Origin: a virus | Length of the DNA stretch: 64,000 nucleotides | IMG/VR virus record: IMGVR_UViG_3300048927_000157 | Location: 96,269 to 160,268 of that record | Strand: one strand, 5' to 3' | In this document: positions 36,443 to 44,032 of the stretch, in pieces | Position numbering within the stretch: position 1 is the stretch's first letter | How the letters are laid out: the number at the start of each line of letters is the position of its first letter | Notes under the pieces: model-generated | What the model was told of the DNA's origin: nothing | Databases searched by the model: none | What the model saw: only the letters and a program-made list of their open reading frames with translations | Made by a program: the position numbers and the translations under genes

Positions 36443-36474
36443 CAAATATAGGAATAATTTTTGACATATGCAAA
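36443..36474 (-). promoter_or_regulatory. Promoter of the A1-like gene
   Basis: Minus strand: TTTG (36474-36471), 20 bp, TATATTTG (36450-36443). The spacer contains ATATGTCAAAA, shared with the cargo-gene promoters. The ATG at 36423 follows about 13 nt after the predicted start site. Confidence 0.75.
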
Positions 36475-36475
36475 T

Positions 36476-36504
36476 AAAAAGCCCCTTAATTTACACTAAG
36501 GGGC
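36476..36504 (-). terminator. Terminator of the lysis and fibre operon
   Basis: Minus strand GCCCCTTA (36504-36497), 8-nt loop, TAAGGGGC (36488-36481), then TTTTT. This is a perfect 8-bp stem with high GC for this genome. It separates the 158-aa gene from the A1-like promoter. Confidence 0.85.
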
Positions 36505-36506
36505 AT

Positions 36507-36536
36507 AATTTACCTAAAACCACAAAAAGGTAAATT
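36507..36536. repeat. Inverted repeat next to the terminator
   Basis: AATTTACC at 36507-36514 and GGTAAATT at 36529-36536 form an 8-bp stem with a 14-nt loop, directly upstream of the strong terminator on the minus strand. It may protect the 3' end of the lysis transcript or be a second weak hairpin. Confidence 0.5.
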
Positions 36537-36559
36537 TAAAAAGTATTGTTAATTGTTAG

Positions 36560-37036
36560 TTATTTTAAATAAATTTTCTTCCCATTTTTGTCTACTATGA
36601 ACGGGTAGAACAGAACATCTGTAGAATGAAACATCCTACCAAACCAGCTTCTGTCTTTAGTTTCCCATTGAACAATTTGTCCTTCAACTTCAATGATGAC
36701 ATCATTAGATTTAACTGCCATTGAGTCAACATCCTTGGAAACTTTTTTAGTATCTAAAGCTACTTTGTCTATTTTAGTTCCTACTGGAGATTTCTTAAGC
36801 TCATTAATTTTAAGTTTGATTTGCTTCATTAATGCAATTTGCTTTTTCATCTCTTTACTAATTTCTACAGAAGCTGCTTGAGATTCTTTAGAGTTAGTTA
36901 CAATCTCTTCCACCACAGGTTTGATTGTTGGTGGAATTTCTGTGTTTACAACTTTGCTGCTATCTATAGTAACAGGCTGTGCCAGTAGTAAACTTGATAC
37001 AATCAGTAAACATACTATTTTAATGTGATTTATCAT
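36560..37036 (-). CDS. Exported protein of the lysis cassette, spanin-like partner (158 aa)
   Basis: The N-terminus MINHIKIVCLLIVSSLLLAQ is a signal peptide with probable cleavage after LLA or LAQ. There is no lipobox cysteine, so it does not look like a typical outer-membrane lipoprotein. The mature part is helical (ISKEMKKQIALMKQIKLKI) and ends in a short beta-like segment with FGRMFHSTDVLFYPF. Its start overlaps the end of the 133-aa membrane protein by 17 bp in another frame, the same arrangement as i-spanin and o-spanin genes. I infer a role in disrupting the outer membrane at lysis, but no lipid anchor is visible. Confidence 0.55.
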   Translation of the reverse strand: MINHIKIVCLLIVSSLLLAQPVTIDSSKVVNTEIPPTIKPVVEEIVTNSKESQAASVEISKEMKKQIALMKQIKLKINELKKSPVGTKIDKVALDTKKVSKDVDSMAVKSNDVIIEVEGQIVQWETKDRSWFGRMFHSTDVLFYPFIVDKNGKKIYLK

Positions 37037-37421
37037 ATAATGATTTATTTAACGATTCCAATTCTTCGGTTTTCTTCTTTTCCAATTCAAGTCTCTTTTT
37101 GACTTCTTCTTTATTTTGGCTTGTTTGAATCTGTAGAGTTTGTATTAAGTTAACATATTTCTGAACTTCATCAGTACAGTCTTTATTCATAAGTCTGTTT
37201 GATAAAGTATCAATCTTTTTTTCCAATAAAATTATTCTATTTTCATCTGCATGCATCTTTTCCTTATTTGCAGCAGTACCTAGTTCCCTTTGATAGTTAC
37301 CATAATAAACTCCTGAAAGAATCAGTACAATTGACCAAGTAGCTATTCCCAAAGGTTTTGCCAAGAAATCAACGAACCAATTGAAAAACTTTATTAATTT
37401 GTCAATAAAATTTAGCTTCAT
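37020..37421 (-). CDS. Inner-membrane coiled-coil protein, i-spanin-like (133 aa)
   Basis: One membrane segment at residues about 24-42 (LGIATWSIVLILSGVYYGN) is followed by a long periplasmic coiled coil (NRIILLEKKIDTLSNRLM; EEVKKRLELEKKKTEELESL). That is the form of an Rz-type i-spanin. It overlaps the 139-aa holin-like gene by 4 bp (ATGA) and the exported 158-aa gene by 17 bp. The basic N-terminal amphipathic stretch (LIKFFNWFVDFLAKP) is unusual for Rz. It probably joins the inner and outer envelope layers during lysis. Confidence 0.6.
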   Translation of the reverse strand: MKLNFIDKLIKFFNWFVDFLAKPLGIATWSIVLILSGVYYGNYQRELGTAANKEKMHADENRIILLEKKIDTLSNRLMNKDCTDEVQKYVNLIQTLQIQTSQNKEEVKKRLELEKKKTEELESLNKSLYDKSH

Positions 37422-37837
37422 TTTGAATTTGTTGTATGAGTTTTTGTTTTTAGGTGTTTTGAAATGAAATAAAAAATAAAGTAAGTGACAAAAATACTAC
37501 ATAGGATAGTCATGGCAATCAAATCAAATTTGATAACGAAGAAAAATCCAAGTACTTTTAATATAAGGGCTAGAATATTTATTATAAGGTTAAATAGAAA
37601 AGCCAAATTCTGCCACCCACAAAAGTTCAACCTGGACATTACGTATCCTACGAAAACCTGACTGGATAAATTAAAACCAAATAGAGCAACTAAAACCTGA
37701 AAAATTGTTTTGTAAAACTCAAATTTGAATAAGAAAATATAACATCCAATCGTGTATACGATTAAAAATATTAAGTTGTAATACTTAATGAAAGTTAGAA
37801 CATATTTATTATTAAATAGCTTTTTCCAAGATTCCAT
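37418..37837 (-). CDS. Holin-like membrane protein (139 aa, about 4 membrane segments)
   Basis: The protein is almost entirely hydrophobic, with segments near residues 15-35 (FIKYYNLIFLIVYTIGCYIF), 38-60, 75-100 and 102-125. It has a basic C-terminal tail (KHLKTKTHTTNSK), as many holins do. It lies between the endolysin side and the spanin-like genes. The start overlaps the previous stop by one base (TAATG). Its role as the holin is inferred from position and topology. No family signature was recognised. Confidence 0.6.
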   Translation of the reverse strand: MESWKKLFNNKYVLTFIKYYNLIFLIVYTIGCYIFLFKFEFYKTIFQVLVALFGFNLSSQVFVGYVMSRLNFCGWQNLAFLFNLIINILALILKVLGFFFVIKFDLIAMTILCSIFVTYFIFYFISKHLKTKTHTTNSK

Positions 37838-38067
37838 TAGTCTAGTTTGTCAAGTTCCTCCTTAGTAGGGCACTCACCATTCGTTGGAGGTAATCCTTTC
37901 ATGAATGAAACAAAGCTAATCTTATCATCAAGATCTTTTTCTGATCTAATGAAGTAGTTGTATAGCTTATCAAATTTTCTAGTAACTTGATGTATTCTGT
38001 GTGTTAATAGTCCGATTAAAGCTACTAGGATTAAACCGAAGAACACAATAAGAAAGGTAAGTGTCAT
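37837..38067 (-). CDS. Small single-span membrane protein of the lysis cassette (76 aa)
   Basis: Residues 2-22 (TLTFLIVFFGLILVALIGLL) form one membrane segment, followed by a basic helix (THRIHQVTRKFDKLYNYF) and an acidic C-terminus (PTKEELDKLD). It is placed directly after the endolysin gene. It could be a second holin, an antiholin or a pinholin, but nothing in the sequence decides this. Confidence 0.6.
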   Translation of the reverse strand: MTLTFLIVFFGLILVALIGLLTHRIHQVTRKFDKLYNYFIRSEKDLDDKISFVSFMKGLPPTNGECPTKEELDKLD

Positions 38068-38078
38068 GTAATTATGTA

Positions 38079-38621
38079 TTAATTTGTTTTTGTTATTTTA
38101 AAAATGTCATTTGCTCTATTCATCCATCCTTTGTAGAATTTCTGAAATTTAGTTTGTTTGTTAAGGGCATTGTAATAAGCCACTCTTTTCTGTTGTAAAC
38201 AGTCTGGGGTAACATTCCCCATCTTAGACCTTGTGTTTGGTCCAATCTTACCATCTGCTGTTACTCCTGCACACTCTTGAATGTACTGGATTGCTTTTCC
38301 TACACCCATGTTATAAGCTATATCGAAAGCTATAAGTTTAGCATTTGATTTTAGATAACTTGGAGATAGTTTCAGATAGTAGTTAGCAAAGGCAAACATG
38401 GCAGCATGCTCTTCAGAGATATTCTTAAAGGCTTCAAAGTCTTCAAAATATTCTTTGTTGTAATTCCAGGCAATACCATAAATGGTCCATCCTCCAGAAT
38501 CACCTGCAACATTGTGCAGCTTTCCTCCTCCTTCCCACTTCATTGTAATTGGGAAGACTTTTTCCAAGAAGAATTCAAATTCAGCTTGGTTTGCATTGGC
38601 AATATCTATGTACTTTTGCAT
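38079..38621 (-). CDS. Endolysin, GH108 muramidase with peptidoglycan-binding C-terminus
   Basis: The 180-aa protein has the GH108 (N-acetylmuramidase) signature: TMKWEGGGKLHNVAGDSGGWTIYGI, with catalytic Glu30 in the EGG motif. The segment FAFANYYLKL and the helix AFDIAYNMGVGKAIQYIQ follow. The C-terminal part (ADGKIGPNTRSKM) is the PG_binding_3 type found with GH108. There is no signal peptide, so release to the periplasm should need the holin-like protein downstream. It is the first gene of the lysis cassette and starts 5 bp after the 146-aa gene. Confidence 0.85.
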   Translation of the reverse strand: MQKYIDIANANQAEFEFFLEKVFPITMKWEGGGKLHNVAGDSGGWTIYGIAWNYNKEYFEDFEAFKNISEEHAAMFAFANYYLKLSPSYLKSNAKLIAFDIAYNMGVGKAIQYIQECAGVTADGKIGPNTRSKMGNVTPDCLQQKRVAYYNALNKQTKFQKFYKGWMNRANDIFKITKTN

Positions 38622-38625
38622 AATT

Positions 38626-39066
38626 TTATTTTCTGTCTAAAATTTGTTCAGGTCTTTCTTCTTCTGTTGGTCTGTAGATTTCCCAATCCTGAGCTTGACT
38701 TGCATACTGACCTAATCCTGGTTCTCCATAAATACCATCTACACATTCTTTTTGAGTTACAATTAATAAACCTTGTCTAAAAAGTTCATTAATGTTTTCT
38801 CTCAGGCTTCCAACTGTCATATCAACATTTAATAACTCAGCTAGAGCATCTAACTCTTCATAAGTCATTGTCTTAAACCTAGTCATGAATCCAACGAACT
38901 GAGTTATAGGTTGATTGTCCATCATTGTTTCTCTTTCACATGTATCAACAATTCTCATTTCATAAGTACCTGTCTCAGGTCTGTTGATAATCATGTCCAT
39001 ACTCATTGTTACGAACCCTTTTCCACTAGGAAAATAAAGCTCTTTGTTTGATTTTATTGCTATCAT
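38626..39066 (-). CDS. Unknown small protein between fibre and lysis genes (146 aa)
   Basis: Not recognised. The first 50 residues look beta-rich (KGFVTMSMDMIINRPETGTYEMRIVDT). The remainder is helical (YEELDALAELLNVDMTVGSLRENINELFRQGLL) with an acidic end. No membrane segment or signal. It lies 6 bp after the large YadA-like fibre gene, so it may be a fibre chaperone or a small baseplate protein. That is only positional inference. Confidence 0.6.
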   Translation of the reverse strand: MIAIKSNKELYFPSGKGFVTMSMDMIINRPETGTYEMRIVDTCERETMMDNQPITQFVGFMTRFKTMTYEELDALAELLNVDMTVGSLRENINELFRQGLLIVTQKECVDGIYGEPGLGQYASQAQDWEIYRPTEEERPEQILDRK

Positions 39067-39072
39067 TGGTTA

Positions 39073-41358
39073 TTAGTATTTATAGTTCACTTCTATATTA
39101 ACATTTGTTTTAGATGCTGAAAAAGTAATTGTATTACCTGATATTGTATAATCTCTTCCAGCTCCCTGTCTTAATACCAAACCATCTTGTATGACATTTA
39201 CTATAGTATTTGCTTTTGGAGTATTAGTCAAGGTAATTGTAGTTCCTGAAAAGGTATCTGAAAATTCTTTAATTTCTGTAAAAGCATCTTGTTTAGCAAC
39301 AGTAAATAATGCAGGTAAAGAATAAGGTACAACTATATTAGGATGAGTTAAACTAAAATTAGAATATCTTAAAACAAAACTCAATATAGCTCCACCATTA
39401 TTGTACCCTGGTGCTGCATTTGTAGCTTTAGGTATAGTAACTCTAAATGGAATAGTTGTATACCCCATAGAAGTTAATCCCCCATTAACATCTGGAACAT
39501 TTAATTGATTTACAAAATTACCTGATGTTGAGTTTGTAGCTGTTATTCCTGTCCCTGTTTGTACTGAACCATTAAAGTAGAAACTTTCTAATGTTAATGC
39601 ATTACCATTTGCCAACATTCCTTGAACACCTATGTCTAATCTACCATCAATATAATAGTTAGTAACATCAGAAGTATAAGTAACATCTCTAATTCCTGTA
39701 TACTTATCATATAAATCTTTTACTTTAGGTCTAATATTTCCTATCAAATCTACATCAGAAGCTATTCTTCTAGGGTTATAAGGTGAACTAGCTCCACCAT
39801 CTCCATTATCAACTGCCAGTAAAGTAACTATTATTCCTACAATATCATTATTCCATGCAGGTGATGTATTTGTTGCTTTTGGAATCAAAATAGTTGAAAC
39901 TCTACCTTGCATTGGTACATTTGAGTTTGTTCCTGTAAGTTGATTAATTAAATCTTCTTGGACTGTAATATTTTGAGCAATTACAGGTGTAGAATGAATT
40001 CCTACTTCAAAATAAGGGCTACCATATGAAGTTATGGGATTACCTTGACTAGAAGAAACTCTTAATATGTAATTTGTAGCATCTTGTGTGTAATCTAATA
40101 TTTTAATACTAGGTTTTAACCCTCCTGATGTAGCTTTATTTTCCCATCCAATTGTACCATCAGGTTTAGCCACAATATTTTTAGTATATGTAGCATCTCC
40201 CTGAGCATTAGGCATATAGGCAGACCCAATAACTAAATAACCATTTAGTTTTACCCATCTTTGGTCAAAAGCTCCTGTAATTAAAGCATTAGCTAAATTA
40301 CCTTGATTAGGAGACCCTAATGTTCCTTCCTGATTATCAAGTGCTCCATATCCAGATAAAGTAGTGTTATTATGAATAATTAATCTATTACTAATAGCTC
40401 CATCTCCGTTACCTGCACCTACCCCTAAAAGAAGGTTGTTTGAACCTGTTACTCCTTGTCCTGCAAATGAACCTAAGAATAAATTCCTATCTCCCATTGC
40501 AGTTTGGTTACCTGCCTTATATCCAATAATAACATTTAAATTGGAAGTAATATTACTATAACCTGCATAAGTACCAAAATAGGTATTCTTATAACCTGTT
40601 GTATTTTCATTACCAGCCTGTCTACCAAACATGGTATTATAATTACCAACAGTAGTTTTTTGACCTGCCAAACCTCCAATTAAAGTATTACTTTTACCTG
40701 TTGTAAGTTCCTTACCTGCAAATACTCCTATCCCTATATTATAATCACCAGAAGTTAATTTTTGTAATGCTCCATAAGAAATACCTACATTATATAACCC
40801 TGTTGCTGCTTGACTAAAATCCCCCCAATAATATGAATAGGTTGGTAAGTGAATTCCAATAGCTCCAATAGGGTCACCTGTAGCAGGTGTAGAAGAACTG
40901 GCTAAAAAAGAAATTGGTTTACTAGAATAGGAACCTTTTAATACTACTGTATTTAAAGTATCTGCTTCTGGTAAAATATCTGATAATAATGCAAATGTTC
41001 CTGACTTATCTGGTAGTTCATAATTTCTCCCTTGAGTTAATGCATTCCCAGCAATCTGACCTCCAATACTTCCTGAACCATTGTCTACTCTTACCCCTAT
41101 TGTTTCACCTATAACTTCTGTCTCAGAAATCAAAGGATTACTTGTAGTAAAGCCTTGATTAGTTACTTGTTGTAAATTTGGTACTGCCCCTCCAGCATTC
41201 CAGTTTGCAATATCCTGAACTGTTATGGTGGCAGCAGGTGAAGCTGAGAAAATAGGATCAGTTTCAGTTCCTCCTGGATTATCTTGTAAATAGCAGTAAA
41301 GCTTTCTAATTCTAGCTTCCTGCATTGTTAGTCTATAATTTAAACTTTGTAATGTCAT
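39073..41358 (-). CDS. Tail or head fibre with YadA-like head repeats (761 aa)
   Basis: Residues about 195-320 hold at least six tandem repeats of 17-20 residues with the pattern T-x-G-x-x-N-x-x-(I/F/L)-G-x-x-A-G (for example GNYNTMFGRQAGNENTTG), the left-handed beta-roll repeat of trimeric autotransporter adhesin heads. Before it comes LKGSYSSKPISFLAS and after it GYLVIG with a shaft-like region. The C-terminal 300 residues are beta-rich, with two related segments (LINQLTGTNSNVPMQGRVST; YNNGGAILSFVLRYSN). These features indicate a trimeric host-binding fibre. The N-terminus starts with a short coiled coil (MTLQSLNYRLTMQEARIRKL), probably a trimerisation or attachment helix. Confidence 0.75.
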   Translation of the reverse strand: MTLQSLNYRLTMQEARIRKLYCYLQDNPGGTETDPIFSASPAATITVQDIANWNAGGAVPNLQQVTNQGFTTSNPLISETEVIGETIGVRVDNGSGSIGGQIAGNALTQGRNYELPDKSGTFALLSDILPEADTLNTVVLKGSYSSKPISFLASSSTPATGDPIGAIGIHLPTYSYYWGDFSQAATGLYNVGISYGALQKLTSGDYNIGIGVFAGKELTTGKSNTLIGGLAGQKTTVGNYNTMFGRQAGNENTTGYKNTYFGTYAGYSNITSNLNVIIGYKAGNQTAMGDRNLFLGSFAGQGVTGSNNLLLGVGAGNGDGAISNRLIIHNNTTLSGYGALDNQEGTLGSPNQGNLANALITGAFDQRWVKLNGYLVIGSAYMPNAQGDATYTKNIVAKPDGTIGWENKATSGGLKPSIKILDYTQDATNYILRVSSSQGNPITSYGSPYFEVGIHSTPVIAQNITVQEDLINQLTGTNSNVPMQGRVSTILIPKATNTSPAWNNDIVGIIVTLLAVDNGDGGASSPYNPRRIASDVDLIGNIRPKVKDLYDKYTGIRDVTYTSDVTNYYIDGRLDIGVQGMLANGNALTLESFYFNGSVQTGTGITATNSTSGNFVNQLNVPDVNGGLTSMGYTTIPFRVTIPKATNAAPGYNNGGAILSFVLRYSNFSLTHPNIVVPYSLPALFTVAKQDAFTEIKEFSDTFSGTTITLTNTPKANTIVNVIQDGLVLRQGAGRDYTISGNTITFSASKTNVNIEVNYKY

Positions 41359-41369
41359 TGAATTGTTTT

Positions 41370-41747
41370 TTATGGATAATCAATTGGGAATTGATATGTA
41401 GTTTCTTCATTACAACTAGCATCAGAAATCAATTTCAATGTTAAATACAAATCAAATTTTGATGAAAATGTTGGAAAGTAATCCACCACATCAAATGAAA
41501 ATCCTGTTGCATTAAATGGTCCATTTGAATCTATAACCCCTGAATATTCAAACTGAGGAGGTGTTGTAGTATTCTGATAAATTATTATACCTACTTCCAT
41601 TCTTACTGTTGGATCGAATGTAGCTAGTTGATCCCCAATTGATGTCCAGTCTACATTGAATACATATCTGGCTCCAGTCCATTCTGAATGTGTAACAACA
41701 GGTGCTTCACATACTAATGCATCTACATTAATTATTATATCTGCCAT
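41370..41747 (-). CDS. Small fibre-attachment protein, paralogue of the 112-aa protein (125 aa)
   Basis: The N-terminus MADIIINVDALVCEAPVV is almost the same as that of the 112-aa protein (MSDIIINVDALVCETPVM) two genes upstream, and 26 bases of the two 5' ends are identical. Residues 20-125 are beta-rich and end in TYQFPIDYP, again parallel to FTFTIPYSEV. The pair arose by duplication. The short shared N-terminus may be a docking peptide for fibre components. The biochemical role is unknown. Confidence 0.65.
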   Translation of the reverse strand: MADIIINVDALVCEAPVVTHSEWTGARYVFNVDWTSIGDQLATFDPTVRMEVGIIIYQNTTTPPQFEYSGVIDSNGPFNATGFSFDVVDYFPTFSSKFDLYLTLKLISDASCNEETTYQFPIDYP

Positions 41748-41771
41748 TTTTGTTTTAGTTTATAGTTTAAT

Positions 41772-41799
41772 GATTCCAGTGTAACTTGACACTGGAATC
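41772..41799. repeat. Perfect 11-bp hairpin without a T-tract
   Basis: GATTCCAGTGT (41772-41782) and ACACTGGAATC (41789-41799) are perfect inverse complements around a 6-nt loop, between the 216-aa and 125-aa genes. No T-run follows on either strand, so it is not a standard terminator. It may stabilise or process the fibre mRNA. Confidence 0.75.
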
Positions 41800-41822
41800 A
41801 AAACTTATTGTATAAGTATTAA

Positions 41823-42473
41823 TTAAACTGAAATGTTACCTTGTGAATCTTTAGCAAACCAAGGGTTAGACTTAGTATAAGCTGCATTTTGATTTAAGGC
41901 TACATATCTCAACCTAGTAATGTTGTTCACTGGTATCCATGTACTTGCAGTATAAGGAACCCAGTTTCCTGTGTTATTCACATCATATTCATAACCATCA
42001 ACATTTCCTGTTGCCATAATTTCTGCAAGAGCATTTGAATCGTAGTCAGTATAGCTGTTAACGAATTCTGCTGTTGTGAAACCATGTATTCCTCTGTTAG
42101 CTAATGTAATATTAACATCAGATGTAACTGGTTTAGAGTTGTATGTTAAGTTAATGGTAATCGTAGATTGGTCAAACAGTGGACTAATAGTTTGATTAGT
42201 TTGAGTGGCTGTTGGTAAGGAATTCACAATTAGATTTATGGTTCCAGAACCATTCAAAGTAAGTCCGTTTTGTACAACAACCTCTAAGAATCCTGGAGAT
42301 CCAGAAGTACCTACTGTGTAAAGTACTTGTCCTGTAGTCATTGTCTGACCCGTTCCATTTGAGTAATTGATAGTTGTTGGAACTGAATTGCTTTGTTCTC
42401 TTATCAAATTTACTGTTGTAGGAGAAAAGACAATAAATTCTTTAGCTGCTACATTGATAATGATATCTGACAT
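41823..42473 (-). CDS. Fibre protein made of one repeat module (216 aa)
   Basis: The whole protein matches the C-terminal module of the 480-aa protein and part of the 394-aa protein: an FSPTTVNLIREQ start, NGTGQTMTTGQVLYTVGT, LTYNSKPVTSDVNITLANRG, then WIPVNNITRLRYVALNQN and the end KDSQGNIS. The N-terminal peptide MSDIIINVAA is shared with other fibre genes. This is a beta-sandwich-like module without catalytic residues, probably carbohydrate-binding or decorative on the virion surface. The three copies have diverged. Confidence 0.7.
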   Translation of the reverse strand: MSDIIINVAAKEFIVFSPTTVNLIREQSNSVPTTINYSNGTGQTMTTGQVLYTVGTSGSPGFLEVVVQNGLTLNGSGTINLIVNSLPTATQTNQTISPLFDQSTITINLTYNSKPVTSDVNITLANRGIHGFTTAEFVNSYTDYDSNALAEIMATGNVDGYEYDVNNTGNWVPYTASTWIPVNNITRLRYVALNQNAAYTKSNPWFAKDSQGNISV

Positions 42474-42495
42474 TTTTATTTTTTATTAATTAAAT

Positions 42496-42834
42496 TTAAC
42501 TGACTACTTCTGAGTATGGAATGGTAAAAGTAAAAGTACAACTGTCTGGCACTTCAAATACAATCCTAAAATTTGTTTGATCGAATCCTCCAAATACATC
42601 AGTTATGTGATACATATCGGCATTCCCTGGTAGTGGAAGAAAAGATCCTTGGTACTCCTGTTCAGGCATTCCATCACTTGCATAGAATAACCTTATAGTT
42701 GCATTGATTCCCAATACCACATAGTCATCCCAAACAGATTGCCAATTGAACATGTATCCATTTTGTCTGTATATAGTTCCCATGACTGGAGTTTCACATA
42801 CCAGTGCATCTACATTAATTATTATATCTGACAT
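42496..42834 (-). CDS. Small fibre-attachment protein (112 aa), paralogue of the 125-aa protein
   Basis: The N-terminal 18 residues match the 125-aa protein at all but three positions, with 26 identical bases in the DNA (42805-42830 and 41718-41743). The body is beta-rich and contains GYMFNWQSVWDDYV. It is separated from the 216-aa gene by 22 bp of A/T sequence. The repeated order of small gene and module gene (112 then 216; 125 after) suggests duplication of a cassette. Role unknown. Confidence 0.6.
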   Translation of the reverse strand: MSDIIINVDALVCETPVMGTIYRQNGYMFNWQSVWDDYVVLGINATIRLFYASDGMPEQEYQGSFLPLPGNADMYHITDVFGGFDQTNFRIVFEVPDSCTFTFTIPYSEVVS

Positions 42835-42845
42835 TTTGTTTTATT

Positions 42846-44030
42846 TTATTGTACACCTTTAGTACTAATTCTTGTGAAGTCCTTAAGAGGTCCTACATTT
42901 CCTTGAGTATCTAATATTCTATAGTATAATGTTCTAACTCTTATAGCTGAATAAACAGCAGGGTTTGGGTTTGGTTCACATATTAATCCATCCCCTCCAA
43001 GCTCTACAGTCAACTGATTTAAATTAGCAATAGGAATATTATAAGGAAAAGTCGTAACCAAAGTATTCGTTGTTGAATTTCTAATCTTTTTAGGTACAAA
43101 TCCTGGTGAAGGTATTCTATCTCCTGTATTATTATTCAAGAAATAACTTTCATCAGTATAGTTTTCTATTCTTAGGGTTTGAGCAGGGTATCCTAATGAA
43201 TTTGTGAAGTTAAGTCCTACATTAAAATCATAAGGTACTGATAAATTGTTATAAACAAATATTTTATCATAGTCTGCTGTATTACATAATGTTCCTACTC
43301 CTAAAGACCCACTAGAGTATTGAATTGAATTAGGAACAAATTGATTTGCAATCATTACTATTCTATTTGGTATAGCATTCAAGGACTCAAGTCCCATATT
43401 ATCTCTTGCTAACCAGTATCCTTCATGGTAATAATAATCATCTTGATCTAAACATACATACCTCAACCTAGGAATATTACTTACTGAAATCCATGTACCT
43501 GATACATAAGGGACATAATTTCCTGATCCATTGGTATCATACTGATATTGTGATACATTTCCATAGATTGCCACAGATGCTAAAGTATTTCCATCATAAC
43601 CTGTAAACTTATCTTCAAAATCAGAAATTAGGAAATTTCTAGTAGACCTATTATCCATAACAATATCAATGTTATTAACTTTAGGTAAACTGTTATAAGA
43701 TAAGTTAAAAGTCATTGTTGACCCATCAAAAGTAGACTGAACCGTCTGGTTCTGTTGGTTATCATTAGGGTAGGCTGTAACTTCAATAGGGATAGATCCT
43801 GTGCCTGATATGGTTGTATCAGACACAACTTTTACTTGTGTGTAGTCTATTCCACTAGGGTTTCCATTCAAGTACAACACTTGACCTGCTGTCATTTGTT
43901 GTCCTGTACCATTTGAGTAATTTAAGTCCGTATTTATAGCATTTTGTTGATTTCTCAATAGTGCTACTGAAACTGGAGCAAAATTAATAAAAGGTTTTTC
44001 TAATACTGTTAAGTTAATATTTGCTGCCAT
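42846..44030 (-). CDS. Fibre protein with repeat module and extra C-terminal domain (394 aa)
   Basis: The start was moved to ATG at 44030, 2 bp after the stop of the 1056-aa gene. A longer frame (from 44078) would overlap that gene by 45 bp and add a basic tail unlike the other fibre N-termini. From 44030 the protein begins MAANINLTVLEKPF and contains the shared module (VSVALLRNQQNA, NGTGQQMTAGQVLYL, SNIPRLRYVCLDQD) over residues about 15-210. Residues 210-394 form an extra beta-rich domain (NQFVPNSIQYSSGSLGVGT). Probably a surface fibre. Confidence 0.65.
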   Translation of the reverse strand: MAANINLTVLEKPFINFAPVSVALLRNQQNAINTDLNYSNGTGQQMTAGQVLYLNGNPSGIDYTQVKVVSDTTISGTGSIPIEVTAYPNDNQQNQTVQSTFDGSTMTFNLSYNSLPKVNNIDIVMDNRSTRNFLISDFEDKFTGYDGNTLASVAIYGNVSQYQYDTNGSGNYVPYVSGTWISVSNIPRLRYVCLDQDDYYYHEGYWLARDNMGLESLNAIPNRIVMIANQFVPNSIQYSSGSLGVGTLCNTADYDKIFVYNNLSVPYDFNVGLNFTNSLGYPAQTLRIENYTDESYFLNNNTGDRIPSPGFVPKKIRNSTTNTLVTTFPYNIPIANLNQLTVELGGDGLICEPNPNPAVYSAIRVRTLYYRILDTQGNVGPLKDFTRISTKGVQ

Positions 44031-44032
44031 AA

